The notes under the pieces are model-generated. The model was given only the letters and a program-made list of their open reading frames with translations, had not been told where the DNA came from and did no database searches. From assembly GCF_000014945.1 (NCBI RefSeq), contig NC_008553.1, positions 62,001 through 126,000 of the forward strand: a DNA stretch of 64,000 bases. Direction: 5' to 3'. Shown piece after piece: positions 37,818 to 47,798 of this stretch. The translations under genes and the position numbers were made by a program. Within the stretch, counting starts at the first letter, position 1. Every line of letters starts with the position of its first letter. Source of the DNA: Methanothrix thermoacetophila PT (lineage in GTDB: Archaea; Halobacteriota; Methanosarcinia; Methanotrichales; Methanotrichaceae).

Positions 37818-38117
37818 CTACAGATGCTCGAGCGCCTCGCGTCCTGACATACCCTCTTTTATGCCGAGCTTTCTGGCCGCGCTGTTCGCCTCGAATACCT
37901 CTCCCCTCAGGAGATCATCCACGGTTGCTATCAGACCTCCGGTGCTCGACCTCACCCTCGCTGCTGGATAGCCGTGCCGATCGAGGGCGCTGACATCATA
38001 TGCGCCGCAACCCACCATCCCACGATCAGTGACCGCGCACACCAGCTTGAGAGATCCAAGACTTATCACGTAGCCGTCCGCGACCTTCCTGCTTAGCTGG
38101 ACTATCTCGTGAATCAA
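37818..38117 (-). CDS. DUF1805 family protein
   Basis: 99 aa. VADGYVISLGSLKLVCAVTDRGMVGCGAYDVSAL matches the small single-domain DUF1805 proteins of archaea and Firmicutes, with the conserved Cys-Gly-Ala. The C-terminus carries a short KEGMSGREALEHL helix. Its biochemical role is not known. It is convergent with cfbD and about 150 bp downstream of the radical SAM gene in the same direction. Confidence 0.8.
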   Translation of the reverse strand: MIHEIVQLSRKVADGYVISLGSLKLVCAVTDRGMVGCGAYDVSALDRHGYPAARVRSSTGGLIATVDDLLRGEVFEANSAARKLGIKEGMSGREALEHL

Positions 38118-38269
38118 TCGATTCTGCCTCCCTTATCTTTCCATTTTGATGTTGAGTAGTGCACTCGCATCGTTTAGATCGATAGCACATGACCTCACAG
38201 AACCCATGAGTTTTGCCAGTGAATGTCGATCCCCTACAATCCGGTGATTCTAGCCCACAACCTAAATCT

Positions 38270-39157
38270 CTAACGTGTCTGGAAGTATATCTTCCCATCG
38301 CGGATGCTGCGTGAGATCCTCCCGGCGTCCTCGAGTATCTTTAGGTACTTCACGGTATCCTCATAGATCAGGCCGGACTTGCTCCGAAGCTCCTCCAGTG
38401 TCATGGGTTCGCGAAGGAGATCTGCGATCCTCTCCTCCTCCACCTCCGGCACACTCCAGTCCCAGTCCGGTATCAGCTCAGCGCCTTTGAATAGCCGGAG
38501 CATCCTTAGCATCTCATCTCTCCTCAGCGGCAGCACGGGCTCCGCTGGCGGCCTGACCACTGTGTTGAGCTGTATTCTGTCAGGCTCTATCTCCGCAGCG
38601 GCTCTGGCGATCAGCGGAGTATCAGACTCGTTTATCTCCCGAACGAGCATCACCTCTAACCACATCTCTCCTCCGAACTCAGATCTGAATGCCCGCAGCC
38701 CCTCGATGATATCCTCTATCTTTAATCCCGCAGCAGGCCTGTTTATCCTCTCGAATGTCTCCTGCGTGGCTGCATCGAGAGAGGGAAGAACAAGATCTGC
38801 CTGAGCCACCTCCTTCCTGACATGTTTGTAGATGAGAAGACTGCTGTTTGTTATGACCGCAATTGGCCTGTCGATCTGCTTCCTCGCGGCCCGTATGATC
38901 TCCCCAAGGCCTGAGTGAAGCGTCGGCTCGCCGGATCCTGCGAACGTCAGGTAGTCAAAATCGACACTGGAGACACGTGATATTTCTCTGATGACAGCCT
39001 CCTCAGGAACGTAGCGGTCCCTCCGCATTGTCAGACATGTCGTGGCACCTATCTCGCAGTAGCAGCAGTCCATGCTGCAAGTCTTGAGTGGCAGAAGATC
39101 CACGCCCATCGAGAGGCCGAGCCTCCTTGAGAGAACAGGCCCGAAGATGTACCGCAT
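38270..39157 (-). CDS. radical SAM protein with C-terminal winged helix
   Basis: 295 aa. CSMDCCYCEIG holds the CxxxCxxC cluster motif, FAGSGEPTLHSGLGEIIRA is the GGE-like SAM-binding block, and the fold continues to about residue 230 (COG0731-like). The last 60 residues (LREPMTLEELRSKSGLIYED then TVKYLKILEDAGRI) form a winged helix. Substrate unknown; related proteins are found with cofactor or tRNA modification systems, but nothing nearby assigns this one. Confidence 0.85.
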   Translation of the reverse strand: MRYIFGPVLSRRLGLSMGVDLLPLKTCSMDCCYCEIGATTCLTMRRDRYVPEEAVIREISRVSSVDFDYLTFAGSGEPTLHSGLGEIIRAARKQIDRPIAVITNSSLLIYKHVRKEVAQADLVLPSLDAATQETFERINRPAAGLKIEDIIEGLRAFRSEFGGEMWLEVMLVREINESDTPLIARAAAEIEPDRIQLNTVVRPPAEPVLPLRRDEMLRMLRLFKGAELIPDWDWSVPEVEEERIADLLREPMTLEELRSKSGLIYEDTVKYLKILEDAGRISRSIRDGKIYFQTR

Positions 39158-39246
39158 CCCGTAACGCAGATGCGGATCTCATTATATCTAAGTTTTGAGG
39201 GGATGCGGTACACATGCTTCACACAGAGATCCACACAAAGATTCTC

Positions 39247-39360
39247 GGTCGTGTACTTGATTCATTGAAATCTGGAGCGCTTGAGACATCTAGATTCATG
39301 GGATATCCCACCCATGGCTCTCGATCATAGCTAATTATTCAGTGATACGGGTCCACGACC
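39247..39360 (-). mobile_element. 114-bp MITE, copy 2 (inverted, identical)
   Basis: All 114 bp are identical to the reverse complement of 17677-17790. Here the flanks (AGATTCTC left, ATTATTCTC right) share only ATTCTC, so the target duplication is imperfect or lost. The right end lies 127 bp from the leuA ATG, where it may supply or interrupt control sequence. Confidence 0.88.
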
Positions 39361-39474
39361 ATTATTCTCAGCATACTCCATGTGATGCTCCTGAAACAGG
39401 TGGAGATTCTGAGATCTTACACCCAAACCGTCAGATTTATCAATGTGCATCATAAACGTAGCTGAACCGCATTT

Positions 39475-39487
39475 GAGGGTGAAAGAG
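39475..39487 (+). promoter_or_regulatory. ribosome binding site that fixes the leuA start
   Basis: GAGGGTGAAAGAG then ATG 39488. This strong site points to an ATG whose frame stops after nine codons, which makes the leuA frameshift question real. Confidence 0.7.
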
Positions 39488-40991
39488 ATGAACGCGTGGG
39501 ATCGCTTTATCGGGTGAGATAAGATTTCTCGATACCACACTGCGTGATGGCGAACAGACACCAGGGGTCTCCCTGAGCGCGGATGACAAGCTTCACATCG
39601 CGCGGCTTTTGGATGAACTGGGCGTTGATGTGATCGAGGCCGGCTCTGCAATAACATCCGATGGGGAGCGAGAGTCGATCCGTGCCATCGCGTCTGCAGG
39701 GCTGAACGCCGAGATATGCTCTTTTGCGCGTGCACATCGGAAGGACATCGACGCGGCGCTTGATTGCGATGTCGATTCTCTGCACCTCGTCGTTCCGGTC
39801 TCAGATCTCCACATCGAGAGGAAGCTGAGATCCGACAGGGAATCGGTGCTCAGAAAGGCTGTTGAGGCCACAGAGTATGCAAAGGCGCATGGCCTGATCG
39901 TCGAGCTCAGCGGCGAGGACGCGAGCAGAGCCGATCTCGATTATCTAGAATCAATTTACAGAGCCACAATCGAGGCCGGAGCAGACAGGCTCTGCTTCTG
40001 CGATACCGTGGGCGTGCTTCTTCCTGAGAGGACTGCAGAGATATTCCAGCGTCTGAGGTCTCTGGGAAAACCAGTGAGCATCCACTGCCACGACGACTTC
40101 GGGATGGCCACCGCGAACACTGTAGCAGCACTCAGAAACGGCGCTATGCAGGCGCATGTCACCATCAACGGCCTCGGCGAGCGCGCTGGCAACACCAGCC
40201 TGGAAGAGGTCGTGATGTGCCTGGAGAATCTTTATGGTATCAGGACAGGCATAAAGTGCAATCTTTTATATCAGATCTCCAGAGTTGTCTCGAAGAAGAC
40301 CGGCATACCTGTGGCGCCGAACAAGGCGATCGTCGGGGAGAATGCATTTACGCACGAGGCCGGCATACACGTCCATGGTCTGATCGCAGACACGTCCACA
40401 TACGAGCCGATGCGCCCGGAGCAGGTCGGCAGGAAGAGGCGGATCGTGCTCGGGAAGATGTCAGGGAGAGCAGCTGTTGAGCTTGCCCTCAGGGAGTTCG
40501 GGATCACAGTAAATGAGGAACAGCTGAACGAGATAGTGAGCAGGGTCAAGGAGCTTGGCGATAAGGGCAAACGGGTCTCGGATGCGGATCTTCAGTCGAT
40601 AGCCGATACGGTGCTCTCAAGGGAGCTGAAGCCCAGGGTGCTTCTGGAGGAGCTGACCGTGGTCAGCGGGAACAGGGTGACGCCGACAGCGAGCGTGAAG
40701 CTGATCCTCGATGGGAGAGAGACACTAGAGGCCGGTGCAGGAGTCGGGCCTGTGGACGCTGCTGTGAATGCTGTCAGAAGGGCCATATCGGGCGTAACAG
40801 ATATTCGCCTTGAGGAGTACCATGTGGATGCCATTACGGGTGGAACAAATGCCCTGGTCGAGGTATGGGTGACGATGGCTATAGGAGATAGAAGCATAAC
40901 AGCCAGGGGCGCAGGGGCTGATATCATAATGGCCTCCGTCGAGGCTGTTCTGGAAGGTATAAACAGGCTGATGCTTTTGGAGGATAGATGA
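39488..40991 (+). CDS. leuA: 2-isopropylmalate / citramalate synthase, apparent +1 frameshift near the start
   Basis: About 500 aa if frames join. ATG 39488 reads MNAWDRFIG then TGA (39515-39517). The enzyme frame runs from GAG ATA AGA (39516 on) as [20 protein letters not shown], with no ATG, GTG or TTG between the preceding in-frame stop and 39609. TTG 39609 would delete the LRDGEQ metal/substrate motif, so it is rejected. Slip of tRNA-Gly from GGG to GGT before TGA would join the frames. Domains: TIM barrel ([26 protein letters not shown]) and C-terminal LeuA regulatory domain ([14 protein letters not shown]). LeuA versus CimA cannot be decided. ilvB overlaps by 4 bases. Confidence 0.85.
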
Positions 40992-42661
40992 TGGTCAGGA
41001 TGACAGGAGCAGAGGCAATAATAGAGTGTCTCAGGCGGGAGGGAGTAGAGGTGATATTCGGCCTTCCCGGCGGAGTTCTGCTTCCGCTGTACGATGCGCT
41101 GTACAGCTCTGATATGAGGCACATACTGGTCAGGCATGAGCAGGCGGCTGCGCATGCAGCTGATGGATACGCTAGGGCTACTGGCAGGGTAGGTGTATGC
41201 CTGGCCACCTCTGGTCCTGGCGCGACCAACCTGGTCACAGGCATAGCCACAGCCTACATGGATTCAGTGCCAATCGTCGCAATGACCGGCCAGGTGAACA
41301 CAGGCCTTATCGGAAAGGATGCGTTCCAGGAGGCGGATATCACCGGCATAACCATGCCGATAACAAAGCACAACTACCTGATCAAGAGTTCCAGGGATAT
41401 ACCCAGGGTCTTCAGGGAGGCATTCTACATAGCGAGAACCGGCAGGCCAGGACCGGTGCTGATAGATCTGCCAAGAGACATAACAGTGGACGAGCTCGAG
41501 TTCGATTATCCGGAGATAAACCTCCCAGGCTACAATCCATCAACTAAAGTCCACCAGCTCCAGATAAGAAGAGCCGCAGAGGCGCTGATGGCTGCGGAGC
41601 GGCCTGTGATATACGCCGGAGGAGGCGTGAGGTATGCAAACGCCCACGAGGAGCTCTTCCAGCTAGCAACGCGACTGAACGCTCCTGTGACGACAACGCT
41701 GATGGGGATGGGGTGCTTCCCGACAGACCACCCACTCTCCCTTGGAATGCTCGGGATGCACGGGACCAAGTACGCGAACCTCGCAGTCCAAGAGGCGGAC
41801 GTGCTTCTGGCAGTTGGTGCCAGGTTCGATGATCGCGTCACAGGGAAGATCGCGAGCTTCGCACCAAAGGCCAGGATAATACACATCGATGTGGATGCGG
41901 CTGAGATCGGCAAGAACGTGAGGGTGGACATCCCCGTTGTCGGCGATGCCAAGATCGCGCTCACGGAGCTGCTGAAACATGTTCAGCAGAGGCCCTGGAC
42001 AGAATGGAACGAAAAGATACTCTCCTGGAAGAGGGAGTACCCGCTGCGGTACACCAGGGATGAGAACGTGATAAAGCCGCAGTTCGTCGTCGAGAAGATA
42101 TGCGAGCTCTGCCCAGATGCGATAATAGTAACTGAGGTCGGACAGAACCAGATGTGGGCGGCGCAGTTCTTCAAACACAAGGATCCCAGAAAGTTCATAA
42201 CCTCCGGCGGCCTGGGCACGATGGGTTATGGATTCCCGGCCGCGATCGGCGCGAAGGTCGGGAGGCCGGAGTGCGAGGTGATCGACATTGCCGGAGACGG
42301 GAGCTTCCAGATGAACATCCAAGAGCTCGCGACCGCTGTGGTCAATGACATACCTGTCAAGATCGCGATACTGAACAACGGGGTGCTGGGCATGGTCAGG
42401 CAGTGGCAGACTCTCTTCTTCGGAAAGAGATACTCGCACACAACGCTCGGTGATGTTCCGGATTTCGTCAAGGTCGCCGAGGCGTATGGCGCCGTCGGTC
42501 TGAGAGCCACAAAGCCATCAGAGGTCGAGGATGTACTCAGAGAGGGTCTTGCGTCGGACAGGCCAACAGTCATGGACTTCATAGTCCACAGGGACGAGAA
42601 GGTGTCGCCGATGGTGCCGGCGGGAGCATCACTCAGTGAGATACTGGAGCTGGAGTCATGA
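40988..42661 (+). CDS. ilvB: acetolactate synthase large subunit
   Basis: 557 aa. Thiamine-diphosphate enzyme: catalytic Glu in [19 protein letters not shown], ThDP motif starting [21 protein letters not shown]/central domain [19 protein letters not shown]. It joins two pyruvates (valine/leucine) or pyruvate with 2-oxobutyrate (isoleucine). ATG 40988 overlaps the leuA stop; ATG 40991 also possible. ilvN overlaps its stop by 4 bases, so the operon is tightly coupled. Confidence 0.96.
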   Translation: MMVRMTGAEAIIECLRREGVEVIFGLPGGVLLPLYDALYSSDMRHILVRHEQAAAHAADGYARATGRVGVCLATSGPGATNLVTGIATAYMDSVPIVAMTGQVNTGLIGKDAFQEADITGITMPITKHNYLIKSSRDIPRVFREAFYIARTGRPGPVLIDLPRDITVDELEFDYPEINLPGYNPSTKVHQLQIRRAAEALMAAERPVIYAGGGVRYANAHEELFQLATRLNAPVTTTLMGMGCFPTDHPLSLGMLGMHGTKYANLAVQEADVLLAVGARFDDRVTGKIASFAPKARIIHIDVDAAEIGKNVRVDIPVVGDAKIALTELLKHVQQRPWTEWNEKILSWKREYPLRYTRDENVIKPQFVVEKICELCPDAIIVTEVGQNQMWAAQFFKHKDPRKFITSGGLGTMGYGFPAAIGAKVGRPECEVIDIAGDGSFQMNIQELATAVVNDIPVKIAILNNGVLGMVRQWQTLFFGKRYSHTTLGDVPDFVKVAEAYGAVGLRATKPSEVEDVLREGLASDRPTVMDFIVHRDEKVSPMVPAGASLSEILELES

Positions 42662-43155
42662 AGCACACCATCGCAGTCATCGTCGAGAACAAGCCCGGGG
42701 TCCTCACCAGGATCTCCGGGCTGTTCAGCAGGAGGGGCTTCAATATAGAGAGCCTCTCAGTTGGTGCCACTGACAATCCCGCCTACTCCAGGATGACGAT
42801 CTCCGTCGAGGGCGATGATGTCGTTCTGGAGCAGGTTGTGAAGCAGCTCAGCAAGCTGATCAATGTCATAAGGGTGAGCAGGCTCGATCCTCAGGAATCG
42901 GTGGAGCGCGAGCTTGCGATCATAAAGGTCAGCGCGAACAAGGATACGCGATCGGAGATAATGCAGATAGTCTCCGTCTTCAGGGCCAGGATAATCGATG
43001 TCTCCCCGAGATCTCTCATTATAGAGGTCACGGGTGACGAGAAGAAGGTCGATGCGCTCCAGCAGATGCTCCGCCAGTTCGGAATCAAGGAGATGGCCAG
43101 GACAGGCAAGGTCTCCATGGTCAGAGGAAGCAAGGTGGTCCAGGCTGGACCTTAG
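42658..43155 (+). CDS. ilvN: acetolactate synthase regulatory subunit
   Basis: 165 aa. N-terminal ACT domain ([32 protein letters not shown]) senses valine, and the C-terminal half ([20 protein letters not shown]) is the standard IlvH/N second domain. It activates and confers feedback control on IlvB. Starts within the ilvB stop (ATGA); ilvC begins 11 bp later. Confidence 0.96.
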   Translation: MKHTIAVIVENKPGVLTRISGLFSRRGFNIESLSVGATDNPAYSRMTISVEGDDVVLEQVVKQLSKLINVIRVSRLDPQESVERELAIIKVSANKDTRSEIMQIVSVFRARIIDVSPRSLIIEVTGDEKKVDALQQMLRQFGIKEMARTGKVSMVRGSKVVQAGP

Positions 43156-43166
43156 GAGGAGTTGTT

Positions 43167-44165
43167 TTGGCAACAATATATCGTGATAAGGATGCAGATC
43201 TGAGGGTGTTGAAGGACAAGACGATAGCCATAATAGGATATGGCAATCAGGGGCATGCGCAGGGAGCCAATCTAAAGGATTCCGGGCTCGATGTCATAGC
43301 CGCGGACCTGAAGGACTCGCCTGCGTGGAAGAGGGCTGAAAAAGATGGCCTCAGGGTCATGACCGTGCCCGAAGCCTCGAAGGAGGCGGATTTCATACAG
43401 ATATTGCTCCCTGATGAGCTGCAGCCGAGGATCTACAGGGAGCAGATAGCTCCATACCTCGAGGAGGGGAACATACTGGGATTCTCGCATGGCTTCAACA
43501 TACACTTCAACCAGATCATACCCCCTGAGTACGTGGATGTCGTGATGGTCGCGCCCAAGGGCCCGGGAGATCTCGTGCGCCGCCAGTTCCTGGAGGGCAA
43601 GGGAGTTCCGTGTCTCGTCGCTGTGAAGCAGGACTACTCCAAGAGCGCGAAGAGGATCGCGCTGGCGTATGCGAAGGGCATCGGCGGAACACGCGCCGGA
43701 GTTCTCGAGACCACATTTGCAGAGGAAACTGAGACAGACCTATTCGGAGAGCAGGTCGATCTCTGCGGCGGAGTTACAGCTATGATAAAGGCTGCATTCG
43801 AGACCATGGTGCAGGCAGGGTATCAACCTGAGATCGCATACTTCGAGGCATGCCATGAGCTCAAGCTGATCACGGATCTCATTCATGAAGGCGGCCTGAT
43901 GAAGATGTGGAACTCGGTATCGAACACAGCAGAGTACGGAGGCCTCACCAGGGGTGACAGGATAATCAACGAGCAGTCCAGGGAGGCGATGTGGGAGATA
44001 CTCGAGGAGATACAGTCCGGGAAGTTCGCCAGGGAGTGGATACTCGAGTCCCAGGCAGGACTGCCGGTCAAGAAAGCTCTGGAGCAGCAGGAGTCAGAGC
44101 ATCTGATCGAGAAGGTCGGAGCAGAGCTCAGAGCGATGATGCCCTGGCTGGGCGAGAAGAAGTGA
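43167..44165 (+). CDS. ilvC: ketol-acid reductoisomerase
   Basis: 332 aa from TTG 43167, with AGGAGG eight bases upstream. Rossmann NADPH site [21 protein letters not shown], then the all-helical domain with Mg ligands [13 protein letters not shown] and [16 protein letters not shown]. Class I, single-domain length. It isomerises and reduces acetolactate or acetohydroxybutyrate. Last gene of the operon; a palindromic T/A terminator follows. Confidence 0.97.
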   Translation: MATIYRDKDADLRVLKDKTIAIIGYGNQGHAQGANLKDSGLDVIAADLKDSPAWKRAEKDGLRVMTVPEASKEADFIQILLPDELQPRIYREQIAPYLEEGNILGFSHGFNIHFNQIIPPEYVDVVMVAPKGPGDLVRRQFLEGKGVPCLVAVKQDYSKSAKRIALAYAKGIGGTRAGVLETTFAEETETDLFGEQVDLCGGVTAMIKAAFETMVQAGYQPEIAYFEACHELKLITDLIHEGGLMKMWNSVSNTAEYGGLTRGDRIINEQSREAMWEILEEIQSGKFAREWILESQAGLPVKKALEQQESEHLIEKVGAELRAMMPWLGEKK

Positions 44166-44188
44166 TTCCATCGGTCCTGCCAGCGGCT

Positions 44189-44206
44189 TTATTTTTATAA
44201 AAATAA
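44189..44206. terminator. bidirectional palindromic terminator ilvC / cbiN
   Basis: TTATTTTTATAAAAATAA, a perfect 18-bp palindrome between the converging ilvC and cbiN ends; its T-run would suit archaeal termination on both strands. Confidence 0.5.
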
Positions 44207-44257
44207 GGGGCCCGTGGATTGGGCTCGAGTAACATCGGTTCATGCGATTCTCAAACA

Positions 44258-44584
44258 TCAATCAGATCTCCCGGCAGTGAGCTTTTTGCCGATTATGTAG
44301 AGCAGCCCTGCACACACCACAACGCCGATTATCGCGGATGCTATGTACGCCAGAGCGGACTCTGTGAAAGTCTCAGCGCCTGGGAAGGAGTAGTCAGGTA
44401 TCGGCGCAGACCACAGAGAACCCAGTGATTCTATACCACGCGGGACGTAGCCGAGCTTCTCCTTGACCTCCTCCGCGCCCCACTCGCCGAAGGTCTCGCC
44501 AGTCGCGAGGAGCCCCAGTGGCACCAGTACTATGAGAACCGCAAGTGCTCCTATCATCATTTTTATGGTTCTGTCCATGATCAT
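44258..44584 (-). CDS. cbiN: CbiN-like (PDGLE) component of Ni/Co ECF transporter
   Basis: 108 aa with two membrane segments (MIGALAVLIVLVPLGLLATG near the start and AYIASAIIGVVVCAGLLYII near the end) enclosing an extracytoplasmic loop (FGEWGAEEVKEKLGYVPRGI). The loop is the PDGLE-type domain found beside CbiM. It assists metal entry. Six bases separate its start from the CbiM stop. ATPase and T components are at 20941-22718. Confidence 0.88.
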   Translation of the reverse strand: MIMDRTIKMMIGALAVLIVLVPLGLLATGETFGEWGAEEVKEKLGYVPRGIESLGSLWSAPIPDYSFPGAETFTESALAYIASAIIGVVVCAGLLYIIGKKLTAGRSD

Positions 44585-44590
44585 CTTCTC

Positions 44591-45280
44591 CTACGCTCTT
44601 GATGGCCTGCCATACGATAGCAGGGATGGGTCTGCCTTCTGCACGTAAGCAAAGATCAGCGCGGTGACGATAGCCTCGAGGAAGCTGAAACCGAGAGCAT
44701 GCTCTATCAGCATTGCAGGGAGCGCCACATCAAGACCGTACGGCATGTAGAGCGGATAGCCCGCAGCGTCCTTGTGGAGGAGCGGCTGTATACCGAACAT
44801 GAATCCAGTCATCGCAGCCGCCAGCGTCAACGATACGTACCCCGCGATTGCTGCTGCGATCGTCCTTCTTCCTGATGTTATCTCAGAGGTGCCGCTGATC
44901 AATCTGTAAACATAATACGCCGAGAAGGGCATCAGCACAGCCATATTGAAGCAGTTCGCAGCTATCGCTGTAATCCCACCATCTCCAAACATCAGCGCCT
45001 GGAGCACTAGTGCGACAGATATTGATATCACCGCTGCCCACGGCCCGAGGACTATGCCTATTATCGCACCACCAACAGCATGTCCTGTGCTGCCTCCAGG
45101 TATCGGGACGTTGAACATCATTATCACAAATGAGAACGCTGCTGAGAGCGCCAGCAACGGAACCTGTCTGGATCTCAGCTCCCTGCCAAGCCGCCTTGCA
45201 GAGTAGACCCAGATGGGGATCATTATGAGCCACGTGGCCACGATCGTGTATGGCCCGAGATATCCGTCTGGTATATGCAT
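44591..45280 (-). CDS. cbiM: CbiM, substrate-capture subunit for Ni2+/Co2+
   Basis: 229 aa, about seven membrane segments. The N-terminus MHIPDGYLGP is essential in the family: Met1, His2 and a further His bind the metal ion. The internal VPIPGGSTGHAVGGAIIGIVLGP carries the second His. Start ATG 45280. Upstream 45281-45385 is AT-rich with several TATA-like boxes, and a divergently nothing-coding gap separates it from the regulator at 45386. Confidence 0.94.
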   Translation of the reverse strand: MHIPDGYLGPYTIVATWLIMIPIWVYSARRLGRELRSRQVPLLALSAAFSFVIMMFNVPIPGGSTGHAVGGAIIGIVLGPWAAVISISVALVLQALMFGDGGITAIAANCFNMAVLMPFSAYYVYRLISGTSEITSGRRTIAAAIAGYVSLTLAAAMTGFMFGIQPLLHKDAAGYPLYMPYGLDVALPAMLIEHALGFSFLEAIVTALIFAYVQKADPSLLSYGRPSRA

Positions 45281-45385
45281 ATAATCACCGGTCGCTCATA
45301 TCACCTCTAGTTATAAATTAATTTCGCACAGATATACTAACTAAGATGAAAATATTTTATATTATTACTAGATCTCGCGCTTGCC
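45281..45385 (-). promoter_or_regulatory. cbiM promoter region
   Basis: 105 bp, very AT-rich (about 45300-45372), with TTAGTTAGTATATCTGTGCG and TTAATTTATAACTA on the minus strand before the AGAGGTGAT ribosome site. A metal-responsive operator would be expected here, but no known site is recognised. Confidence 0.4.
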
Positions 45386-45835
45386 TTATCTGGAGATCAT
45401 TCCGCGTATCCTCGATTCGAGGTGCTCGATCTCCCTGGAGTCTGTGATGGATCTGAGCAGCGCGAGATCGCGGCGCAGCGGGCCGGCGAGGAGCTCTCTG
45501 TCCCCCTGAGCCCTCTCCGCTGCATCTACGAGCTCATGTATCCTTTTGATGCGTTTCTTCACCTCTGCAGCATCCTCTATCGCATCTCTGAGCATCCTGA
45601 GAGCCTCCGCGGCCCTTCTTCCAGGGCCAGTCAGCTCAACGTACTTCACCCTTCCCTCAGTTCGCGTGTAGACAAGCCCCGCCTGCTCTAGCTGCGAGAG
45701 TATCCGCAGCGTGTGGGCGAACGTCGAGTCGATTTTTTTGGAGATGAGAGATGCATACGCATGATCAAGCTCGAGGATCGCGAGGAGAGCCTGGCAGGGC
45801 TTCTCCTTGAGGAGGATCCTCTCAGTCTCATCCAT
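45386..45835 (-). CDS. winged-helix transcriptional regulator
   Basis: 149 aa from ATG 45835 (MDETERILLKEKPCQALLAI); ATG 45844 also in frame. The winged helix covers about 15-75 (YASLISKKIDSTFAHTLRIL, LEQAGLVYTRTEGRVKYVEL), followed by a helical C-terminus. MarR/ArsR-like in style. It overlaps the lipoprotein gene end by 8 bases and lies just upstream of cbiM-cbiN, so control of metal uptake is possible but not shown; no Cys/His cluster that would bind metal is seen. Confidence 0.82.
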   Translation of the reverse strand: MDETERILLKEKPCQALLAILELDHAYASLISKKIDSTFAHTLRILSQLEQAGLVYTRTEGRVKYVELTGPGRRAAEALRMLRDAIEDAAEVKKRIKRIHELVDAAERAQGDRELLAGPLRRDLALLRSITDSREIEHLESRIRGMISR

Positions 45836-46751
45836 TCGAGACACCGGATGTGTTGATCACAGGTATCAGCATCACCGCGCTTCTCGCCTCATCTGGCAGC
45901 TCTATCTCTATGGGTCTGTCGTAATCGAAGAACCTCATGCTTTCATTCACATTGACATTTATCAGGAACCTGACGCCAGGGGACGATATCCCCAGCACCT
46001 CAGGGGTGATGCTGGCCGTCACAGTGCCCTCTCTTTTAACAAGACGTTTGTCCTCCTTTGAGATCCACGCGGTCCAGTCTATGCTGCTGTTTCTCTCCAG
46101 CTCGGTGGTGTTGAACATCGCCAGGAGGATCTGTGCAGGCAGCCCCAGAACATCGCTGACCTCAAGAGCGATCACAGCAGCATGGATAGTGGTGTTCTCA
46201 GGTGAGACCTTCAGCTTCCAGCAGTCTGTGCCATCCACAGTCTCAGAGCCGATCACATCCAGTGTTGATCTGTTGAGGATATCCAGCTGGAGGTACAGCC
46301 TGTTCTCCCGCAGCAGCTCGTACTCGGGGTATGGCATGAACAGACGCGTCCAGTTGCCGTCGATATTCTCGTATCTCGTGCTGTTTATTATATAATACTC
46401 CCTGGATGAGGACATGCTAAGGTTCCTGTACTTCTCAGAGCTCATCGAGCTCTCCTGCGATACCCTGAGCATGCTCTGTGAGACGTTCCTCGCGATCGAT
46501 ATCTCGCCGTTCTCGCTCAGATTATAAGATAGCCTGTCCTCCAGAGAATACCCCTCTGTCAGGTTCAGAAACTCCGCCGTGGTCATCTTCGACGACTCAA
46601 ACCTGTACGAGGTGACGTTTCCCGATGTTTTAAGGAGATCTTCCATCAGTGCAGTCGAGTTCGGAGCTGCCCCAGGCCCGCCAGATGGGCCGATGCAGCC
46701 TGAAAGAGCCACAAGCATGAAAGCCAGAAGTATCTTTGTGGTGATATTCAT
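45828..46751 (-). CDS. lipoprotein, LolA-like fold predicted
   Basis: 307 aa from ATG 46751 (MNITTKILLAFMLVALSGCIGP), a classic lipobox with Cys at 19; the upstream extension to 46832 lacks this. AAAGGTG precedes the start. The mature part is rich in Asn/Ser/Thr with at least a dozen N-glycosylation sequons (NVT, NLS, NST). Its pattern (YRFESSKMTTAEFLNL; DGTDCWKLKVSPENT) resembles the beta-rich outer-membrane lipoprotein-sorting fold seen in archaeal surface lipoproteins. Ligand unknown. Confidence 0.82.
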   Translation of the reverse strand: MNITTKILLAFMLVALSGCIGPSGGPGAAPNSTALMEDLLKTSGNVTSYRFESSKMTTAEFLNLTEGYSLEDRLSYNLSENGEISIARNVSQSMLRVSQESSMSSEKYRNLSMSSSREYYIINSTRYENIDGNWTRLFMPYPEYELLRENRLYLQLDILNRSTLDVIGSETVDGTDCWKLKVSPENTTIHAAVIALEVSDVLGLPAQILLAMFNTTELERNSSIDWTAWISKEDKRLVKREGTVTASITPEVLGISSPGVRFLINVNVNESMRFFDYDRPIEIELPDEARSAVMLIPVINTSGVSNG

Positions 46752-47039
46752 GTACACACCTTTTATTTTTAACAGCGCAGGGCGTGTGCTGCAAATGAGA
46801 TGGCACCGCTCTGCATGCCCTGCAGATACCATCGATCTTCAGAGCTTTATATCACACGACCTGCGCCGCTGGAATCCATCTGAAACGTCTGAAGATAAAC
46901 AGGTTGTGATCGACCATCTGCGACCTGGATATGAACGGGAGGAGCTGGACCTGCTGCCCCTGATGGGATCATCCATGAGATCATGCCTGCCGGAAACCAC
47001 AAATAGTTTGCATGCATTGAAATTCGTGGAGGTATTGTT

Positions 47040-47198
47040 TTGGACAGATACAAATGCACGATCTGCGGGTACATCTACGATCCGGAGAAGGGGGATCCGG
47101 ATAATGGTGTGGAGCCTGGAACGCCTTTCGAGAAGCTGCCTGATGACTGGGTCTGCCCAGAGTGCGGTGCCGCAAAGGATGCATTTGAGAAGGTGTGA
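47040..47198 (+). CDS. rubredoxin
   Basis: 52 aa from TTG 47040, with GGAGGT six bases upstream; too short for routine ORF cut-offs. [20 protein letters not shown] and [18 protein letters not shown] give the two CxxCG knuckles binding one iron. Electron carrier, probably donating to peroxide or oxygen reduction. The ferritin gene starts 2 bp after its stop, which suggests an iron and oxygen-stress operon. Confidence 0.96.
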   Translation: MDRYKCTICGYIYDPEKGDPDNGVEPGTPFEKLPDDWVCPECGAAKDAFEKV

Positions 47199-47200
47199 TC

Positions 47201-47719
47201 ATGATAAACGAGAGGCTGCTTGATGCGCTTAATAAACAGGTAAACTGGGAGCTGTACTCATCGTACTTCTACCTCTCGATGTCGGGCTACTTCGAGTCAA
47301 CAGGGCTGAAGGGGTTTGCGAGCTGGATGAGAGCACAGGCCCAGGAGGAGCTCTTCCATGCGATGAAGTTCTACGACTACATAATCAGCAGGGGCGGCAG
47401 GGTTAAGCTGATGAGGATAGAGGAGCCGCCAGGCGAATGGGAGTCGCCGCTGAATGTCTTTGAGGATGTACATGTGCATGAGCAGAAGGTCACAGGTCTC
47501 ATCCACGCGCTCCTGGACCTCGCGATCGAGGTGAAGGATTATCCGACACAGAGCATGCTCCAGTGGTTCGTGAACGAGCAGGTGGAGGAGGAGGCAAACG
47601 CGGAGGAGATCGTTCAGAAGCTGAGGCTCATCCAGGGCGAGAGGGGGGTGGGGCTGCTTTACATGCTCGATAAGGAGCTGGGACAGAGAGTCTTCACACC
47701 ACCTGCAGAGAAGGAGTGA
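47201..47719 (+). CDS. ferritin
   Basis: 172 aa from ATG 47201; GTG 47195 overlaps rubredoxin. Non-haem ferritin: NWELYSSYFYLSMSGYFEST supplies the first Glu, AQAQEELFHAMKFYDYI the E-x-x-H, and NEQVEEEANAEEIVQKL further ligands of the di-iron ferroxidase. It oxidises and stores iron as a 24-mer. Coupled to rubredoxin upstream; a strong terminator follows. Confidence 0.95.
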   Translation: MINERLLDALNKQVNWELYSSYFYLSMSGYFESTGLKGFASWMRAQAQEELFHAMKFYDYIISRGGRVKLMRIEEPPGEWESPLNVFEDVHVHEQKVTGLIHALLDLAIEVKDYPTQSMLQWFVNEQVEEEANAEEIVQKLRLIQGERGVGLLYMLDKELGQRVFTPPAEKE

Positions 47720-47798
47720 TTCTGGGCTCACTCAGAAGCAGCAGATCAGGAATGTTCCGCAGTTCTCCGCAGAAAAGAAAGATGGAAAAAGCCACGAC

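Noticed and set aside
39609-40991. TTG 39609 as the leuA start
   Set aside because: It removes the [15 protein letters not shown] segment needed for substrate and metal binding, and lacks a ribosome site.
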